DNA from: Balneolales bacterium
Lineage (GTDB): Bacteria; Bacteroidota; Rhodothermia; Balneolales; Natronogracilivirgulaceae
NCBI GenBank assembly: GCA_007133875.1
Contig: SLLW01000380.1
Location: 1 to 12,160, forward strand
Length of the DNA: 12,160 nucleotides
Reading direction: 5' to 3'
Of the stretch, positions 1 to 7,441 are shown in pieces. Position 1 is the first letter of the stretch. Every line of letters starts with the position of its first letter. The notes under the pieces were generated by a model, which saw only the letters and a program-made list of their open reading frames with translations, ran no database searches and was not told the origin of the DNA. Position numbers and translations under genes: made by a program.

Positions 1-90
1 AATCAAAATGAAAGCGCTTACTTTTTGAATGTCGGTGGTATCAGCACACTTGGAAGGAGCATATTCCGGTCTCAATTTTATTCGATTTAG
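1..90 (+). CDS. Possible 3' end of an upstream gene (partial)
   Basis: Frame 1 is open from the first base of the window to a TAG at 88-90, giving 29 residues that begin NQNESAYFLN and end FRSQFYSI. The stretch has no internal start that would explain it, so if real it is the tail of a gene beginning before the window. The stop lies 14 bases before a strong promoter match at 105-112, which fits a gene boundary. An open run of 29 codons is not rare by chance and no family can be recognised, so this call is weak. Confidence 0.25.
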   Translation, partial: NQNESAYFLNVGGISTLGRSIFRSQFYSI

Positions 91-104
91 GGATGAATAT
101 TTTT

Positions 105-112
105 TATATTTG
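105..112 (+). promoter_or_regulatory. Candidate Bacteroidota-type -7 element for the suf locus
   Basis: TATATTTG matches the TAnnTTTG -7 consensus of Bacteroidota primary sigma factor exactly. Transcription would begin around 117-122, leaving a leader of roughly 180 bases before sufB. No convincing TTG is seen at the expected -33 distance, so the match rests on the -7 box alone. The same octamer recurs in the intergenic region before the polyprenyl synthase gene. Confidence 0.5.
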
Positions 113-119
113 GACTCTG

Positions 120-299
120 TATAAATAAGGAACTAACCGGGGTACCAATGTGGTTACAGCAGTGTATTCCGGATCACAGACGGAACTTCATGAAATACCG
201 GGCCAAGTGAACCATACCGGTACGCTTTTTCTTAATCGTCGTTACAATTCCCGCTTATGAACTCACGGGACTTCCAAACCAACAAAGTGTTTTTTTATT
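120..299 (+). other. Long untranslated leader upstream of sufB
   Basis: No convincing gene lies between the candidate promoter and sufB. The stretch contains TAACC (134-138) paired with GGTTA (152-156) around a GGTACC palindrome. It also holds two direct copies of ATACCGG (195-201 and 214-220) whose starts are 19 bases apart, the second running into the palindrome TACCGGTA (215-222). Only short, poor reading frames are present, for example ATG 148 to TGA 210 with 20 codons. It may carry operator sites for a cluster-sensing regulator, but no known operator consensus was recognised. Confidence 0.35.
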
Positions 300-1742
300 A
301 TGAGTGATACCCAAACCATAGAGAACCTGGTAAAACAGCCCTATAAATATGGCTTTAAGACCAATGTCGAGTACGACTACTTTCCAAAAGGGCTCAATGA
401 GGATATTGTAAATTTGATATCCGACATCAAGGAAGAGCCGGACTTCATGCGCGAGTTTCGTCTCAAGGCCTATCGCAACTGGAAAACGATGAAGGATCCG
501 CTTTGGGCGAACATCAAGTATCCCAAAATCGATTACGATAAAATCCAGTTCTACTCATCTCCCAAGAAAAAACCGCAGCTGGACAGTCTCGACGAGGTCG
601 ATCCGGAAATTCTGGAAACCTATGAAAAACTGGGTATCCCGCTCTCCGAACAGAAAATGCTGGCCGGTGTGGCTGTGGATGCCGTATTCGATAGTGTTTC
701 CGTAGCTACTACATTTAAGGAGAAGCTTTCGGAAGCCGGAGTGGTATTCTGTTCCATATCGGATGCGATCAAGAACTATCCGGAACTGGTCAAAAAGTAC
801 ATGGGATCGGTGGTTCCGTATAATGACAACTATTTTGCGGCGATGAACTCGGCGGTTTTCTCCGACGGATCGTTTGTTTATGTCCCGAAAGGTGTGGTTA
901 GTCCGATGGAACTCTCCACCTACTTCCGGATCAACAACGAAGAGTCGGGGCAGTTTGAACGTACGCTCATCATTGCCGAAGAGGACAGTTTTGTAAGCTA
1001 TCTCGAGGGATGCACCGCACCGATGTTCAGCACCAATCAGCTTCACGCCGCCGTAGTTGAACTGGTCGCCCTGGATAACGCCCAGATCAAATACTCCACC
1101 GTCCAGAACTGGTATTCCGGTAACGAGGAGGGTGTCGGTGGCATCTACAACTTTGTGACCAAACGCGGGCTTTGCAAAGGCCACCACTCCAAAATCTCCT
1201 GGACACAGGTTGAGACCGGATCGGCCATCACCTGGAAATATCCGAGTGTGATCCTCAAAGGTGACCACTCGATCGGTGAGTTTTACTCCGTTGCCGTCAC
1301 CAATGACCGGATGGAAGCAGATACCGGTACGAAAATGATTCACCTTGGAGAAAATACCAACAGCACCATCATCTCCAAAGGTATTGCGGCCGGACTGTCC
1401 CAGAACAGTTACCGCGGTCTGGTTAAAATTGGTCCGAAAGCCGCCAATTCGCGTAATTACTCCGTCTGTGACTCCATGCTGATCGGAGACCGTTGTGGGG
1501 CGCACACATTTCCGTACCTCGAAGCAAAAAATAACACCTCCAGTGTTGAGCACGAGGCTACCACTTCCAAAATAGGGGAAGACCAGATTTTCTATCTCCA
1601 GCAGCGTGGACTGAGCGAGGAGGATGCGGTTTCCCTGATTATCAACGGTTTCTGCAAAGAGGTGTTCAAAGAGCTCCCCATGGAGTTTGCCGTGGAAGCT
1701 ATTAAGCTGCTGGGAATCAAACTCGAGGGTAGCGTGGGATAA
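300..1742 (+). CDS. sufB: Fe-S cluster assembly scaffold subunit SufB
   Basis: SufB is the core scaffold of the cytosolic SufBC2D complex, on which iron and sulfur are built into a nascent cluster. The 480-residue product has the usual family length and the hallmark beta-helix C-terminal half. Recognisable blocks are [16 protein letters not shown] (about 184-199), [11 protein letters not shown] (298-308), QNSYRG (368-373), CDSMLIG with C390, CGAHTFPY (399-406), and [13 protein letters not shown] (417-429). By end-to-end comparison with E. coli SufB from memory, C390 corresponds to Cys405 and E417-H418-E419 to the Glu-His-Glu triad implicated in sulfur transfer and cluster formation. The start has no Shine-Dalgarno; upstream is a run of T, as is common in this group. 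It is the first gene of the suf locus, and sufC follows after an unusually long 120-base gap for this locus. Confidence 0.97.
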   Translation: MSDTQTIENLVKQPYKYGFKTNVEYDYFPKGLNEDIVNLISDIKEEPDFMREFRLKAYRNWKTMKDPLWANIKYPKIDYDKIQFYSSPKKKPQLDSLDEVDPEILETYEKLGIPLSEQKMLAGVAVDAVFDSVSVATTFKEKLSEAGVVFCSISDAIKNYPELVKKYMGSVVPYNDNYFAAMNSAVFSDGSFVYVPKGVVSPMELSTYFRINNEESGQFERTLIIAEEDSFVSYLEGCTAPMFSTNQLHAAVVELVALDNAQIKYSTVQNWYSGNEEGVGGIYNFVTKRGLCKGHHSKISWTQVETGSAITWKYPSVILKGDHSIGEFYSVAVTNDRMEADTGTKMIHLGENTNSTIISKGIAAGLSQNSYRGLVKIGPKAANSRNYSVCDSMLIGDRCGAHTFPYLEAKNNTSSVEHEATTSKIGEDQIFYLQQRGLSEEDAVSLIINGFCKEVFKELPMEFAVEAIKLLGIKLEGSVG

Positions 1743-1862
1743 CCACCTCCATATTCCTCTCCATTCCGGACCGGATACCGGTTATTCTCTGAACAACCGA
1801 CATCCCCCGGAACCACAGTTTTAAAAAGAAAACCATAACGATATCCAAATCATCTTATATAC
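1743..1862 (+). other. sufB-sufC intergenic gap with a short hairpin
   Basis: This 120-base gap carries a perfect 5-bp hairpin, ACCGG (1770-1774) and CCGGT (1778-1782) with an ATA loop. No T-run follows, so it is unlikely to be an intrinsic terminator. It could be an RNA processing or stability element between sufB and sufC. No TAnnTTTG promoter match was seen in the gap. Confidence 0.3.
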
Positions 1863-2630
1863 ATGTTGACAATCAAAAATCTCCACGCTGAAGTGGAAGG
1901 AATTGAAATCCTGAAAGGAATCAATCTTGAAATAAAAGCCGGCGAAGTTCACGCGATCATGGGTCCGAACGGCAGTGGAAAAAGTACCCTCGCAAAAATT
2001 ATCGCAGGCCACCCTTCGTATGAAATAACCAAGGGAGAGATTATTTACCAGGGTGAGGATCTTGCCGAAATGGATCCGGATGAGCGTGCCCGGAAAGGGG
2101 TCTTTATGGCATTTCAATATCCGGTGGAAATTCCCGGCGTCAGTAACTCCATGCTGATGCGGGAAGCGTATAATGAAGTCCGCAAAGAGAACAATGAAGA
2201 TCCGCTGGATCCGCTCGAATTTGAGGACTATATCTCCGAAAAACTGAAAATGGTGGAAATGGATCCCAGTTTCCTCGAGCGGAATGTGAACGCCGGCTTC
2301 TCCGGTGGTGAGAAAAAACGTAATGAAATTCTCCAAATGGCTGTCCTGGCCCCGAAATTGGCACTCCTGGATGAGACCGATTCCGGTTTGGATATCGATG
2401 CACTTCGCGTTGTATCCGATGGAATCAACAAGTTGTCGGGAAAAGAGAATGCGGTTATGCTTGTCACCCATTATCAGCGCATTCTGAACTATATCACCCC
2501 GGATTTTGTCCATGTGCTTGTTAAAGGAAAAATTGCCAAATCAGGTGGCAAGGAACTGGCTCATGAACTTGAAGAGCATGGATATGAGTGGGTTACAGCA
2601 AAAACGGAAGTAAATGGAGAGGCGAAGTAA
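1863..2630 (+). CDS. sufC: Fe-S cluster assembly ATPase SufC
   Basis: SufC is the ABC-type ATPase of SufBC2D; its dimerisation on ATP binding opens the SufB-SufD interface for cluster assembly. It is cytosolic and not a transporter. The 255-residue protein shows Walker [10 protein letters not shown] (34-42), the Q-loop glutamine at 85 (FMAFQYP), the SufC-style signature [10 protein letters not shown] (146-155), Walker B LALLDE (166-171) with catalytic E171, the D-loop SGLD (174-177), and the H-loop histidine H203 in VTHYQR. FSGGE in place of LSGGQ and the following KKRNE are typical of SufC. The start has no Shine-Dalgarno. The TAA stop shares its last A with the sufD ATG, giving a one-base overlap and probable translational coupling. 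Confidence 0.97.
   Translation: MLTIKNLHAEVEGIEILKGINLEIKAGEVHAIMGPNGSGKSTLAKIIAGHPSYEITKGEIIYQGEDLAEMDPDERARKGVFMAFQYPVEIPGVSNSMLMREAYNEVRKENNEDPLDPLEFEDYISEKLKMVEMDPSFLERNVNAGFSGGEKKRNEILQMAVLAPKLALLDETDSGLDIDALRVVSDGINKLSGKENAVMLVTHYQRILNYITPDFVHVLVKGKIAKSGGKELAHELEEHGYEWVTAKTEVNGEAK
2616..2622 (+). promoter_or_regulatory. Shine-Dalgarno-like site that sets the sufD start
   Basis: GGAGAGG sits within the end of sufC, seven bases before the ATG at 2630. It supports the 2630 start over the in-frame ATG at 2588, which would overlap sufC by 43 bases and add 14 residues without family support. Most other genes in the window lack such a site. Confidence 0.5.
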
Positions 2631-3967
2631 TGACAGATATTTCGAAAGAAAATCTTTTTATAGACAGACTGATCGGCAGCTACGGTGCAGAGAAACCAAC
2701 CAATGCACGGGTGCAGGTACTTCAGGAAGAGGCCCGAAACAGCATTGCCGGGAAAGAACTACCAACCACCCGTCACGAGGAGTGGAAGTATTGCTCACTG
2801 AGAACTCTGAATAAACAGACGTTTGTCCCGGCGAAAGACATAACCAATCCGTCACTGCCGGACAATGTAGGTGATTACATCTATCCGGAAGCCGAGCACC
2901 ACCACCTGACCTTCATCAACGGGGTGTATAGCGAGAAATATTCCAAAACGGACAAGCTTCCCGAAGGTGTAATTGTCGCAAATCTTGCCGAAGTGCTGGA
3001 TGCCGGCAATCCGATTGCACTGGAACATCTTGGAAAATACGCCAAATGGGAGGATGATCCGTTTGCTCCGCTGAATACCTCGGTTTTCCGGGACGGTGCT
3101 TTTATATATGTCCCCAGATCTGTTAAAATTGATGACCCGATTCAGCTCCTTTTCATCAACACCGATGAGAAAGAGCAGTATGTGATGACTCCGCGGTGCC
3201 TGGTTGTGGGAGAGCAATCCACCGAAATGACCGTTGTGGAAGACCACATCGGTTTTGGCGACAATGTCTACTTCAACTGTCCCGTTTCCGAAATCACCCT
3301 GGCGGAAAACTCTCATATGACGCATGTCAAGCTGCAGCGCGACAGCCGTCAGGCGTACCATATCTCCCGCCTGGCTGCCGACATCAGCCGTGACAGCGAT
3401 TACAAATCGTATGCCGTACAGCTTGGTTCGCAGCTATCACGAAGTGATGTCAAAGCGGTGCTGACCGACGAAAACACCCACGCCACACTTGACGGACTGG
3501 TCATGGTGAACGGGGATCAGCTCTCCGATACCCACAGTATTATGGATCACACCATGCCGAACTGCACCAGCCATCAGCTGCATAAGTGTATCATCGACGA
3601 TGACGGCACTTCGGTATTCAACGGTAAGATTTTTGTCCGGGAAGATGCACAGAAAACCGATGCATTCCAGGAAAACCGCAACCTGCAGCTCTCCAACACC
3701 GGTACGGCCTACGCCAAACCACAGCTGGAAATTTTTGCGGATGATGTATCCTGCAGCCACGGTGCGACCATCGGACAGCTGGATCCCGAAGAGGTTTTCT
3801 ACCTGAAAGCCAGAGGACTTCATGAGTCACAAACACGTCAAATTCTCACCTATGGGTTCGCACTGGATGTCATCGAATCCATCCCTGTTGCCTCTATTCA
3901 GAAACGGCTCAGCAAAGAGGTGGAGAAATTTACCAAAGAAAGCCAATCCATTAAAGAATTTGCCTGA
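2630..3967 (+). CDS. sufD: Fe-S cluster assembly scaffold subunit SufD
   Basis: SufD is the SufB paralogue that pairs with it in SufBC2D and is needed for iron entry and cluster formation. From the 2630 start the product has 445 residues, close to the family size. The N-terminal helical part includes RHEEWKYCSLR (about 48-58), the common SufD entry motif. The beta-helix core includes APLNTSVFRDGAFIYVP (146-162). The C-terminal part includes HTMPNCTSHQLHK (307-319), FNGKIFVREDAQKTDAFQ (330-347) and CSHGATIGQLD (375-385). H377 in CSHGAT appears to match E. coli SufD His360, proposed as a cluster or iron ligand at the SufB-SufD interface. The gene overlaps sufC by one base (TAATG) and sufS by one base (TGATG). 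Confidence 0.96.
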   Translation: MTDISKENLFIDRLIGSYGAEKPTNARVQVLQEEARNSIAGKELPTTRHEEWKYCSLRTLNKQTFVPAKDITNPSLPDNVGDYIYPEAEHHHLTFINGVYSEKYSKTDKLPEGVIVANLAEVLDAGNPIALEHLGKYAKWEDDPFAPLNTSVFRDGAFIYVPRSVKIDDPIQLLFINTDEKEQYVMTPRCLVVGEQSTEMTVVEDHIGFGDNVYFNCPVSEITLAENSHMTHVKLQRDSRQAYHISRLAADISRDSDYKSYAVQLGSQLSRSDVKAVLTDENTHATLDGLVMVNGDQLSDTHSIMDHTMPNCTSHQLHKCIIDDDGTSVFNGKIFVREDAQKTDAFQENRNLQLSNTGTAYAKPQLEIFADDVSCSHGATIGQLDPEEVFYLKARGLHESQTRQILTYGFALDVIESIPVASIQKRLSKEVEKFTKESQSIKEFA

Positions 3968-5220
3968 TGGCAGCGTTAAGTACACTAAAAGCGCAGACCC
4001 GATCCATCGATATCGCGACATGCCGTGACGATTTCCCTGTTTTCAGCCGGGAAGTCCACGGCAAGCCTCTGGCATATCTGGACAGTGCGGCATCGAGCCA
4101 GATGCCGGAGCCGGTTATGCGCGCGTATACCGACTACCACAGCCGGTATCACGCCAACGTCCATCGCGGGGTTCATCTGCTCAGCCAGGAAGCAACCGAA
4201 GCGATGGAGGCGGCAAGGGAATCAATGCGTGAGCTTATTAACGCACGGAGTGGCAAAGAAGTCATTTTTACGTCCGGAACCACCGATGCGATAAACCTGG
4301 TGATGCAGACGTACGGCCGGAGTCAAATTGGCGAGGGTGACGAGATCATCATCAGCACAATGGAGCATCACTCCAACATCGTTCCCTGGCGGATGTTGTG
4401 TGACGAAAAGAAGGCGGTTCTGAAAGTCATTCCCATCAGTGATGATGGGGTCATTGACATGGAAGCATACGAAAGTATGCTTTCCGATCGTACCAGGCTG
4501 GTGGGTATTGTGCATGTCTCCAATACCCTGGGCACGATCAATCCGGTAAAAGAGATAACCCGTTTAGCCCACAGCCGTGACATCCCGGTTCTGATCGATG
4601 GAGCCCAGGCCGTATCGCATATGAAGGTGGATGTGCAGGATATTGATTGCGATTTCTTCGCGACATCGGGACACAAAATGTTCGGACCGACCGGCATTGG
4701 TATTCTCTATGGAAAGGAAGAGATGCTTTCAAAAATGCCTCCGTATCGCGGCGGCGGGGATATGATTATCAGTGTCTCCTTTGACGAAGTGCTTTTTAAC
4801 GATCTCCCGTACAAGTTCGAAGCCGGCACACCGAATATATCCGGTGCCATCGGAATGGGCAAAGCGGCTGAGTACATTCAGGCGATCGGGTATGATGCGA
4901 TCCGGCACAAAGAGCAGGAGTTGCTAAAATATGCCACCGAAAAGCTTTCAGCCATTGACGGATTGCGCATCATCGGAACGGCCCCGGAAAAATCATCGGT
5001 GGTCTCTTTTGTGATGGATGGCATTCACCCCCACGATATCGGCACCATCCTGGATCTGGAAGGGGTAGCCGTAAGGACCGGACACCACTGTACACAGCCA
5101 TTGATGGACCGGCTCGGTGTAGTTGCCACAACACGTGCTTCCATGGCGATGTACACTCGCAAAGAAGAGATCGATCAACTCACCGCAGCCCTGCAGAAAG
5201 CCGTAGAAATTTTCAAATAA
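3967..5220 (+). CDS. sufS: Cysteine desulfurase SufS (group II)
   Basis: SufS is a PLP-dependent enzyme that removes sulfur from L-cysteine, releasing alanine and leaving a persulfide that passes to SufU. The 417-residue protein shows the SufS/CsdA fold features: YLDSAASSQ (37-45), the PLP-stacking histidine in MEHHSN (132-137), DGAQ with D211, the Schiff-base lysine K237 in TSGHK (233-237), RGGGDMI (261-267), FEAGTPN (284-290), and the active-site cysteine C375 in RTGHHCTQP (370-378). R390 in TTRAS is the usual substrate-carboxylate arginine. H356 in HPHD lies 19 residues before the cysteine, matching the histidine of B. subtilis SufS that takes part in zinc ligand exchange with SufU; this fits the neighbouring sufU. 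Translation is probably coupled to sufD through the TGATG overlap. Confidence 0.97.
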   Translation: MAALSTLKAQTRSIDIATCRDDFPVFSREVHGKPLAYLDSAASSQMPEPVMRAYTDYHSRYHANVHRGVHLLSQEATEAMEAARESMRELINARSGKEVIFTSGTTDAINLVMQTYGRSQIGEGDEIIISTMEHHSNIVPWRMLCDEKKAVLKVIPISDDGVIDMEAYESMLSDRTRLVGIVHVSNTLGTINPVKEITRLAHSRDIPVLIDGAQAVSHMKVDVQDIDCDFFATSGHKMFGPTGIGILYGKEEMLSKMPPYRGGGDMIISVSFDEVLFNDLPYKFEAGTPNISGAIGMGKAAEYIQAIGYDAIRHKEQELLKYATEKLSAIDGLRIIGTAPEKSSVVSFVMDGIHPHDIGTILDLEGVAVRTGHHCTQPLMDRLGVVATTRASMAMYTRKEEIDQLTAALQKAVEIFK

Positions 5221-5244
5221 CCCATATTCAGGCAGTACCCGCAG

Positions 5245-5700
5245 ATGAACGATAAAATGAGCCAACTTTATCAGCAAGTCTTGCTGGACCACAACAAGAC
5301 ACCCCGGAACTACCGGGAACTGGAAAATGCCGATCAGGAATCGCTCGGGTACAACCCTCTGTGCGGTGATAAATACAAAGTGTTTGTCAATATCGATGAA
5401 CAGGATATTGTCACAGATGTGACGTTCATCGGTGACGGATGCGCTATTTCAAAAGCCTCTGCCTCGATGATGACCAACATCGCAAAAGGCAAGCACGTTG
5501 ATGAAATCGATTCATTGTATCATCAGTTTCATGATATGGTCCGGGGAAAGCTGGATCCTGATACCGACCCCAATGACCTTGGTCATTTAAAAATTTTCGC
5601 CGGTGTGCGTGATCTGCCGGCACGCGTTAAATGTGCGGTACTGTCATGGCACACACTGAATGCTGCCATCAAAGGCAAAGAAAAAGTTTCAACCGAATAA
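5245..5700 (+). CDS. sufU: SufU, zinc-dependent sulfurtransferase partner of SufS
   Basis: SufU accepts persulfide sulfur from SufS through a zinc-bound cysteine and hands it to SufBC2D. It is related in fold to IscU but acts as a sulfur transferase. The 151-residue product shows LYQQVLLDHNKTPRN (8-22), C40 and D42 in NPLCGDK, C66 in GDGCAISKASASM, and C130 in RVKCAVLSW. These are the three cysteines and the aspartate that bind zinc in SufU. The stretch of about 63 residues between C66 and C130 includes the extra insertion that separates SufU from IscU, and the IscU histidine before the last cysteine is replaced by K129. The gene follows sufS after 24 bases. An alternative start is the ATG at 5257 (residue 5). 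Confidence 0.95.
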   Translation: MNDKMSQLYQQVLLDHNKTPRNYRELENADQESLGYNPLCGDKYKVFVNIDEQDIVTDVTFIGDGCAISKASASMMTNIAKGKHVDEIDSLYHQFHDMVRGKLDPDTDPNDLGHLKIFAGVRDLPARVKCAVLSWHTLNAAIKGKEKVSTE

Positions 5701-5767
5701 TATACACGTAACGTTCTCCTGAATCGTTGAAAATCGGGAAACACCTTCAAAGAAAATCTGAACCGTT

Positions 5768-6322
5768 ATGCCAAAAATTGCAGAAATAGAGCGAACCCCA
5801 AACCCGGACGCCATGCGCTTTGTGCTGCGCGAGCCCATATCGCAGGGGGTCACACGTTCGTACGAATCACCGGATGAAGCAAAATCTGATCCGTTTGCCA
5901 CCGAATTGTTTACTATTCCCCATGTCATTTCGGTCTATTATGTCGATCGCTATGTCACAATAACCCAGGACGGTGGAATCGACTGGAATACGCTGCTGCG
6001 ACAGCTGGCTCCGCCGATCCGCGAGGCTGAACCGATCGAACAGCTTGATACCGATGATCCGAATGTCAATGTCAGTGAAGAGGCGCTGAATTCAAGCGAT
6101 CCGCGCCTGATTGAAATTAACAAAATGCTGGATGAGCAGGTCCGGCCTTACCTCCTGGCTGATGGTGGCGGACTGAAAGTACTCGGCCTGGAAAACGATA
6201 TTCTCAGGGTCCACTATCAGGGTGCGTGCGGCACCTGTCCGACGGCCACCACAGGAACGCTTTATGCCATCGAAAGTATGGCCAAACGAATTGACCCAAA
6301 CATCCGGATAGAATCAGTCTGA
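5768..6322 (+). CDS. nfu: Nfu-type Fe-S cluster carrier (Nfu_N plus NifU C-terminal domain)
   Basis: Nfu proteins carry assembled clusters from the scaffold to client enzymes. The 184-residue product has two domains joined by an acidic linker. Residues 1-85 resemble the Nfu/NifU N-terminal domain, opening IERTPNPDAMRF and containing PHVISVYYVDRYVTIT (51-66). Residues about 112-184 form the NifU C-terminal domain with VRPYLLADGGGLKVLG (125-140) and the cluster-binding C154-G-T-C157 motif in GACGTCPTA, where two subunits are expected to share a 4Fe-4S cluster. The gene lies 67 bases after sufU and one base before the A-type carrier, so it is likely part of the suf transcript. No Shine-Dalgarno is evident. 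Confidence 0.93.
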   Translation: MPKIAEIERTPNPDAMRFVLREPISQGVTRSYESPDEAKSDPFATELFTIPHVISVYYVDRYVTITQDGGIDWNTLLRQLAPPIREAEPIEQLDTDDPNVNVSEEALNSSDPRLIEINKMLDEQVRPYLLADGGGLKVLGLENDILRVHYQGACGTCPTATTGTLYAIESMAKRIDPNIRIESV

Positions 6323-6323
6323 T

Positions 6324-6662
6324 ATGGCTATCAAAATCAGTGAAAAGGCACACGAACGAATCAAGGATATTCGAATCAGCGAAGGAGCCGATGAGGAGAC
6401 CGCTCTGCGTATCGGCGTGGTCGGCGGCGGATGCTCCGGGCTTACCTATCAGCTCGATTTTGACGAATCTGGTGCGTCCGAAGCGAAGAAAGACAAAGAG
6501 TTTGATGTCGACGGGCTCCGTGTCGTTATCGACATGCGGAGTTTTCTCTATCTGGCCGGCACCGAACTGGATTACTCCGATGGCCTGGACGGTAAAGGAT
6601 TTCATTTTGTCAACCCCAACGCCACCCGTACCTGTTCTTGCGGCGAGTCTTTTTCGGTTTGA
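6324..6662 (+). CDS. sufA: A-type iron-sulfur carrier (SufA/IscA/ErpA family)
   Basis: A-type carriers bind Fe-S clusters or iron and pass clusters to apo-proteins. The 112-residue protein has the full HesB/IscA domain with the three conserved cysteines: C37 in VVGGGCSGLTY, and C104 and C106 in TCSCGESF at the C-terminus. Other family marks are ISEKAHERIK at the start and the NPNATRTC block. Position in the locus favours SufA; ErpA cannot be excluded from sequence alone. The start codon is one base after the nfu stop, suggesting co-translation. After the stop there are 146 bases before the next gene. Confidence 0.93.
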   Translation: MAIKISEKAHERIKDIRISEGADEETALRIGVVGGGCSGLTYQLDFDESGASEAKKDKEFDVDGLRVVIDMRSFLYLAGTELDYSDGLDGKGFHFVNPNATRTCSCGESFSV

Positions 6663-6808
6663 CAGAAATTCTTCAGCCAACGAATGGGCCGGCAATCAAT
6701 CAGCAACGGCACAATTCTGGTCAGAATAGAGTCACCGGGCTTACCGGTAACAATACGAGTGCCCGTCAGGATATGCACCTGTAAAAAAAATCACCAAACA
6801 ATTTCAAT
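6663..6808 (+). other. Intergenic region between sufA and the DUF2480 gene
   Basis: The region holds a 5-bp hairpin, ACCGG (6734-6738) and CCGGT (6744-6748) with a GCTTA loop, and an A8 run around 6783-6790. No T-run follows the hairpin, so it is not a convincing terminator on the + strand. No TAnnTTTG element is seen. Whether the downstream gene is read through from the suf transcript is therefore open. Confidence 0.3.
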
Positions 6809-7336
6809 ATGCCACAAACCGAAGCACCCGTCAAAAACAAGGTCGCTAAATCGGGGCTCATAACCCTGGATCTGCAGGAGTGGTATGATGGCCTCGAAGT
6901 TGTCGGGTTTGATCTCAAGGATTTTCTGCATATGGAGCTCATTCTCAAGGAGAAAGCGTTTCGCGAGGCCCTGGATGCGTATGACTGGGAGGCCTTTCGC
7001 AACAAAACAGTCGCAGTTCACTGTTCCACCGATGCGATAATTGCCTCATGGGCTTATATGCTGGTTGCCGTACACTTGAAAGATATCGCAGCCGACGTGG
7101 TTTTTGGAAGGCCGGAGGAGGTTCAATTCGAGCAGTTTCGAAAAGCTATGGATGCTGTGGAGTGGTCCCGTTACGAGGGAGAGCGGGTGTTATTAAAAGG
7201 GTGTGCCGATATAACGGTGCCGCCCGCGGCCTATTTATACGCAACGCAAAAACTGTTACCTTATGTCGAACGCCTGATGTATGGTGAGGCGTGTTCCTTT
7301 GTACCCGTCTATCGTACATCACGCAAGACGAAATAA
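6809..7336 (+). CDS. DUF2480 family protein, function unknown
   Basis: I recognise this as DUF2480, a soluble family of about 170-190 residues known from Bacteroidota and relatives, with no established biochemical function. The 175-residue protein opens with a short variable tail, then KVAKSGLITLDLQEWY (11-26), VGFDLKDFL (32-40) and ILKEKAFR (45-52). It has no signal peptide or membrane segment. Residues 51-100 align without gaps to 110-159 (12 identities, including FR, D, A, W, AY and the closing aromatic-Gly), showing an internal duplication. Cysteines sit at 72 (AVHCSTD), 132 (KGCAD) and 162 (EACSFVPVY). My recollection is that DUF2480 genes often neighbour suf genes in this group, which matches its position here; a link to Fe-S assembly is inference only. 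Confidence 0.85.
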   Translation: MPQTEAPVKNKVAKSGLITLDLQEWYDGLEVVGFDLKDFLHMELILKEKAFREALDAYDWEAFRNKTVAVHCSTDAIIASWAYMLVAVHLKDIAADVVFGRPEEVQFEQFRKAMDAVEWSRYEGERVLLKGCADITVPPAAYLYATQKLLPYVERLMYGEACSFVPVYRTSRKTK

Positions 7337-7354
7337 TCTGCGGACAGCCTTGCA

Positions 7355-7379
7355 ACTCCGGGTGACCAAAATCCGGAGT
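7355..7379 (+). terminator. Hairpin after the DUF2480 gene, possible terminator
   Basis: ACTCCGG (7355-7361) pairs perfectly with CCGGAGT (7373-7379) across an 11-base loop, starting 19 bases after the DUF2480 stop. There is no clear T-run behind it, so it is at best a weak intrinsic terminator or a 3' end stabiliser. Confidence 0.3.
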
Positions 7380-7441
7380 AGATCTGTTGTATGGTGGATT
7401 ACGGCAATATTATCTAATTCGGTGTCGCAACGTCTTCTTCC

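Noticed and set aside
148..210. 20-codon open frame (ATG 148) in the suf leader as a possible leader peptide
   Set aside because: There is no ribosome site, no run of regulatory codons such as multiple cysteines, and the length is expected by chance.
555..1553. Long open frame (332 codons) on the - strand opposite sufB
   Set aside because: It lies wholly inside a certain sufB gene, its translation matches no family I know, and its openness follows from the codon use of sufB.
1821..2513. 230-codon open frame on the - strand opposite sufC
   Set aside because: It is fully antisense to a well-supported ABC ATPase gene and shows no recognisable domain.
2588..2629. Upstream in-frame ATG for sufD adding 14 residues
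   Set aside because: It would overlap sufC by 43 bases; the ATG at 2630 has a Shine-Dalgarno-like site and a one-base overlap typical of coupled genes.
2852..3361. 169-codon open frame on the - strand opposite sufD
   Set aside because: It is an antisense shadow of sufD with no domain features of its own.
300..6662. suf locus as a recently transferred or novel cluster
   Set aside because: Gene content is a standard SUF set, and codon use and base composition look like the flanking housekeeping genes, with no mobile element or boundary repeat.
6340..6729. 129-codon open frame on + overlapping sufA and running into the following gap
   Set aside because: It is out of frame with a clear HesB/IscA domain protein; its residues look random and nothing suggests a second product.
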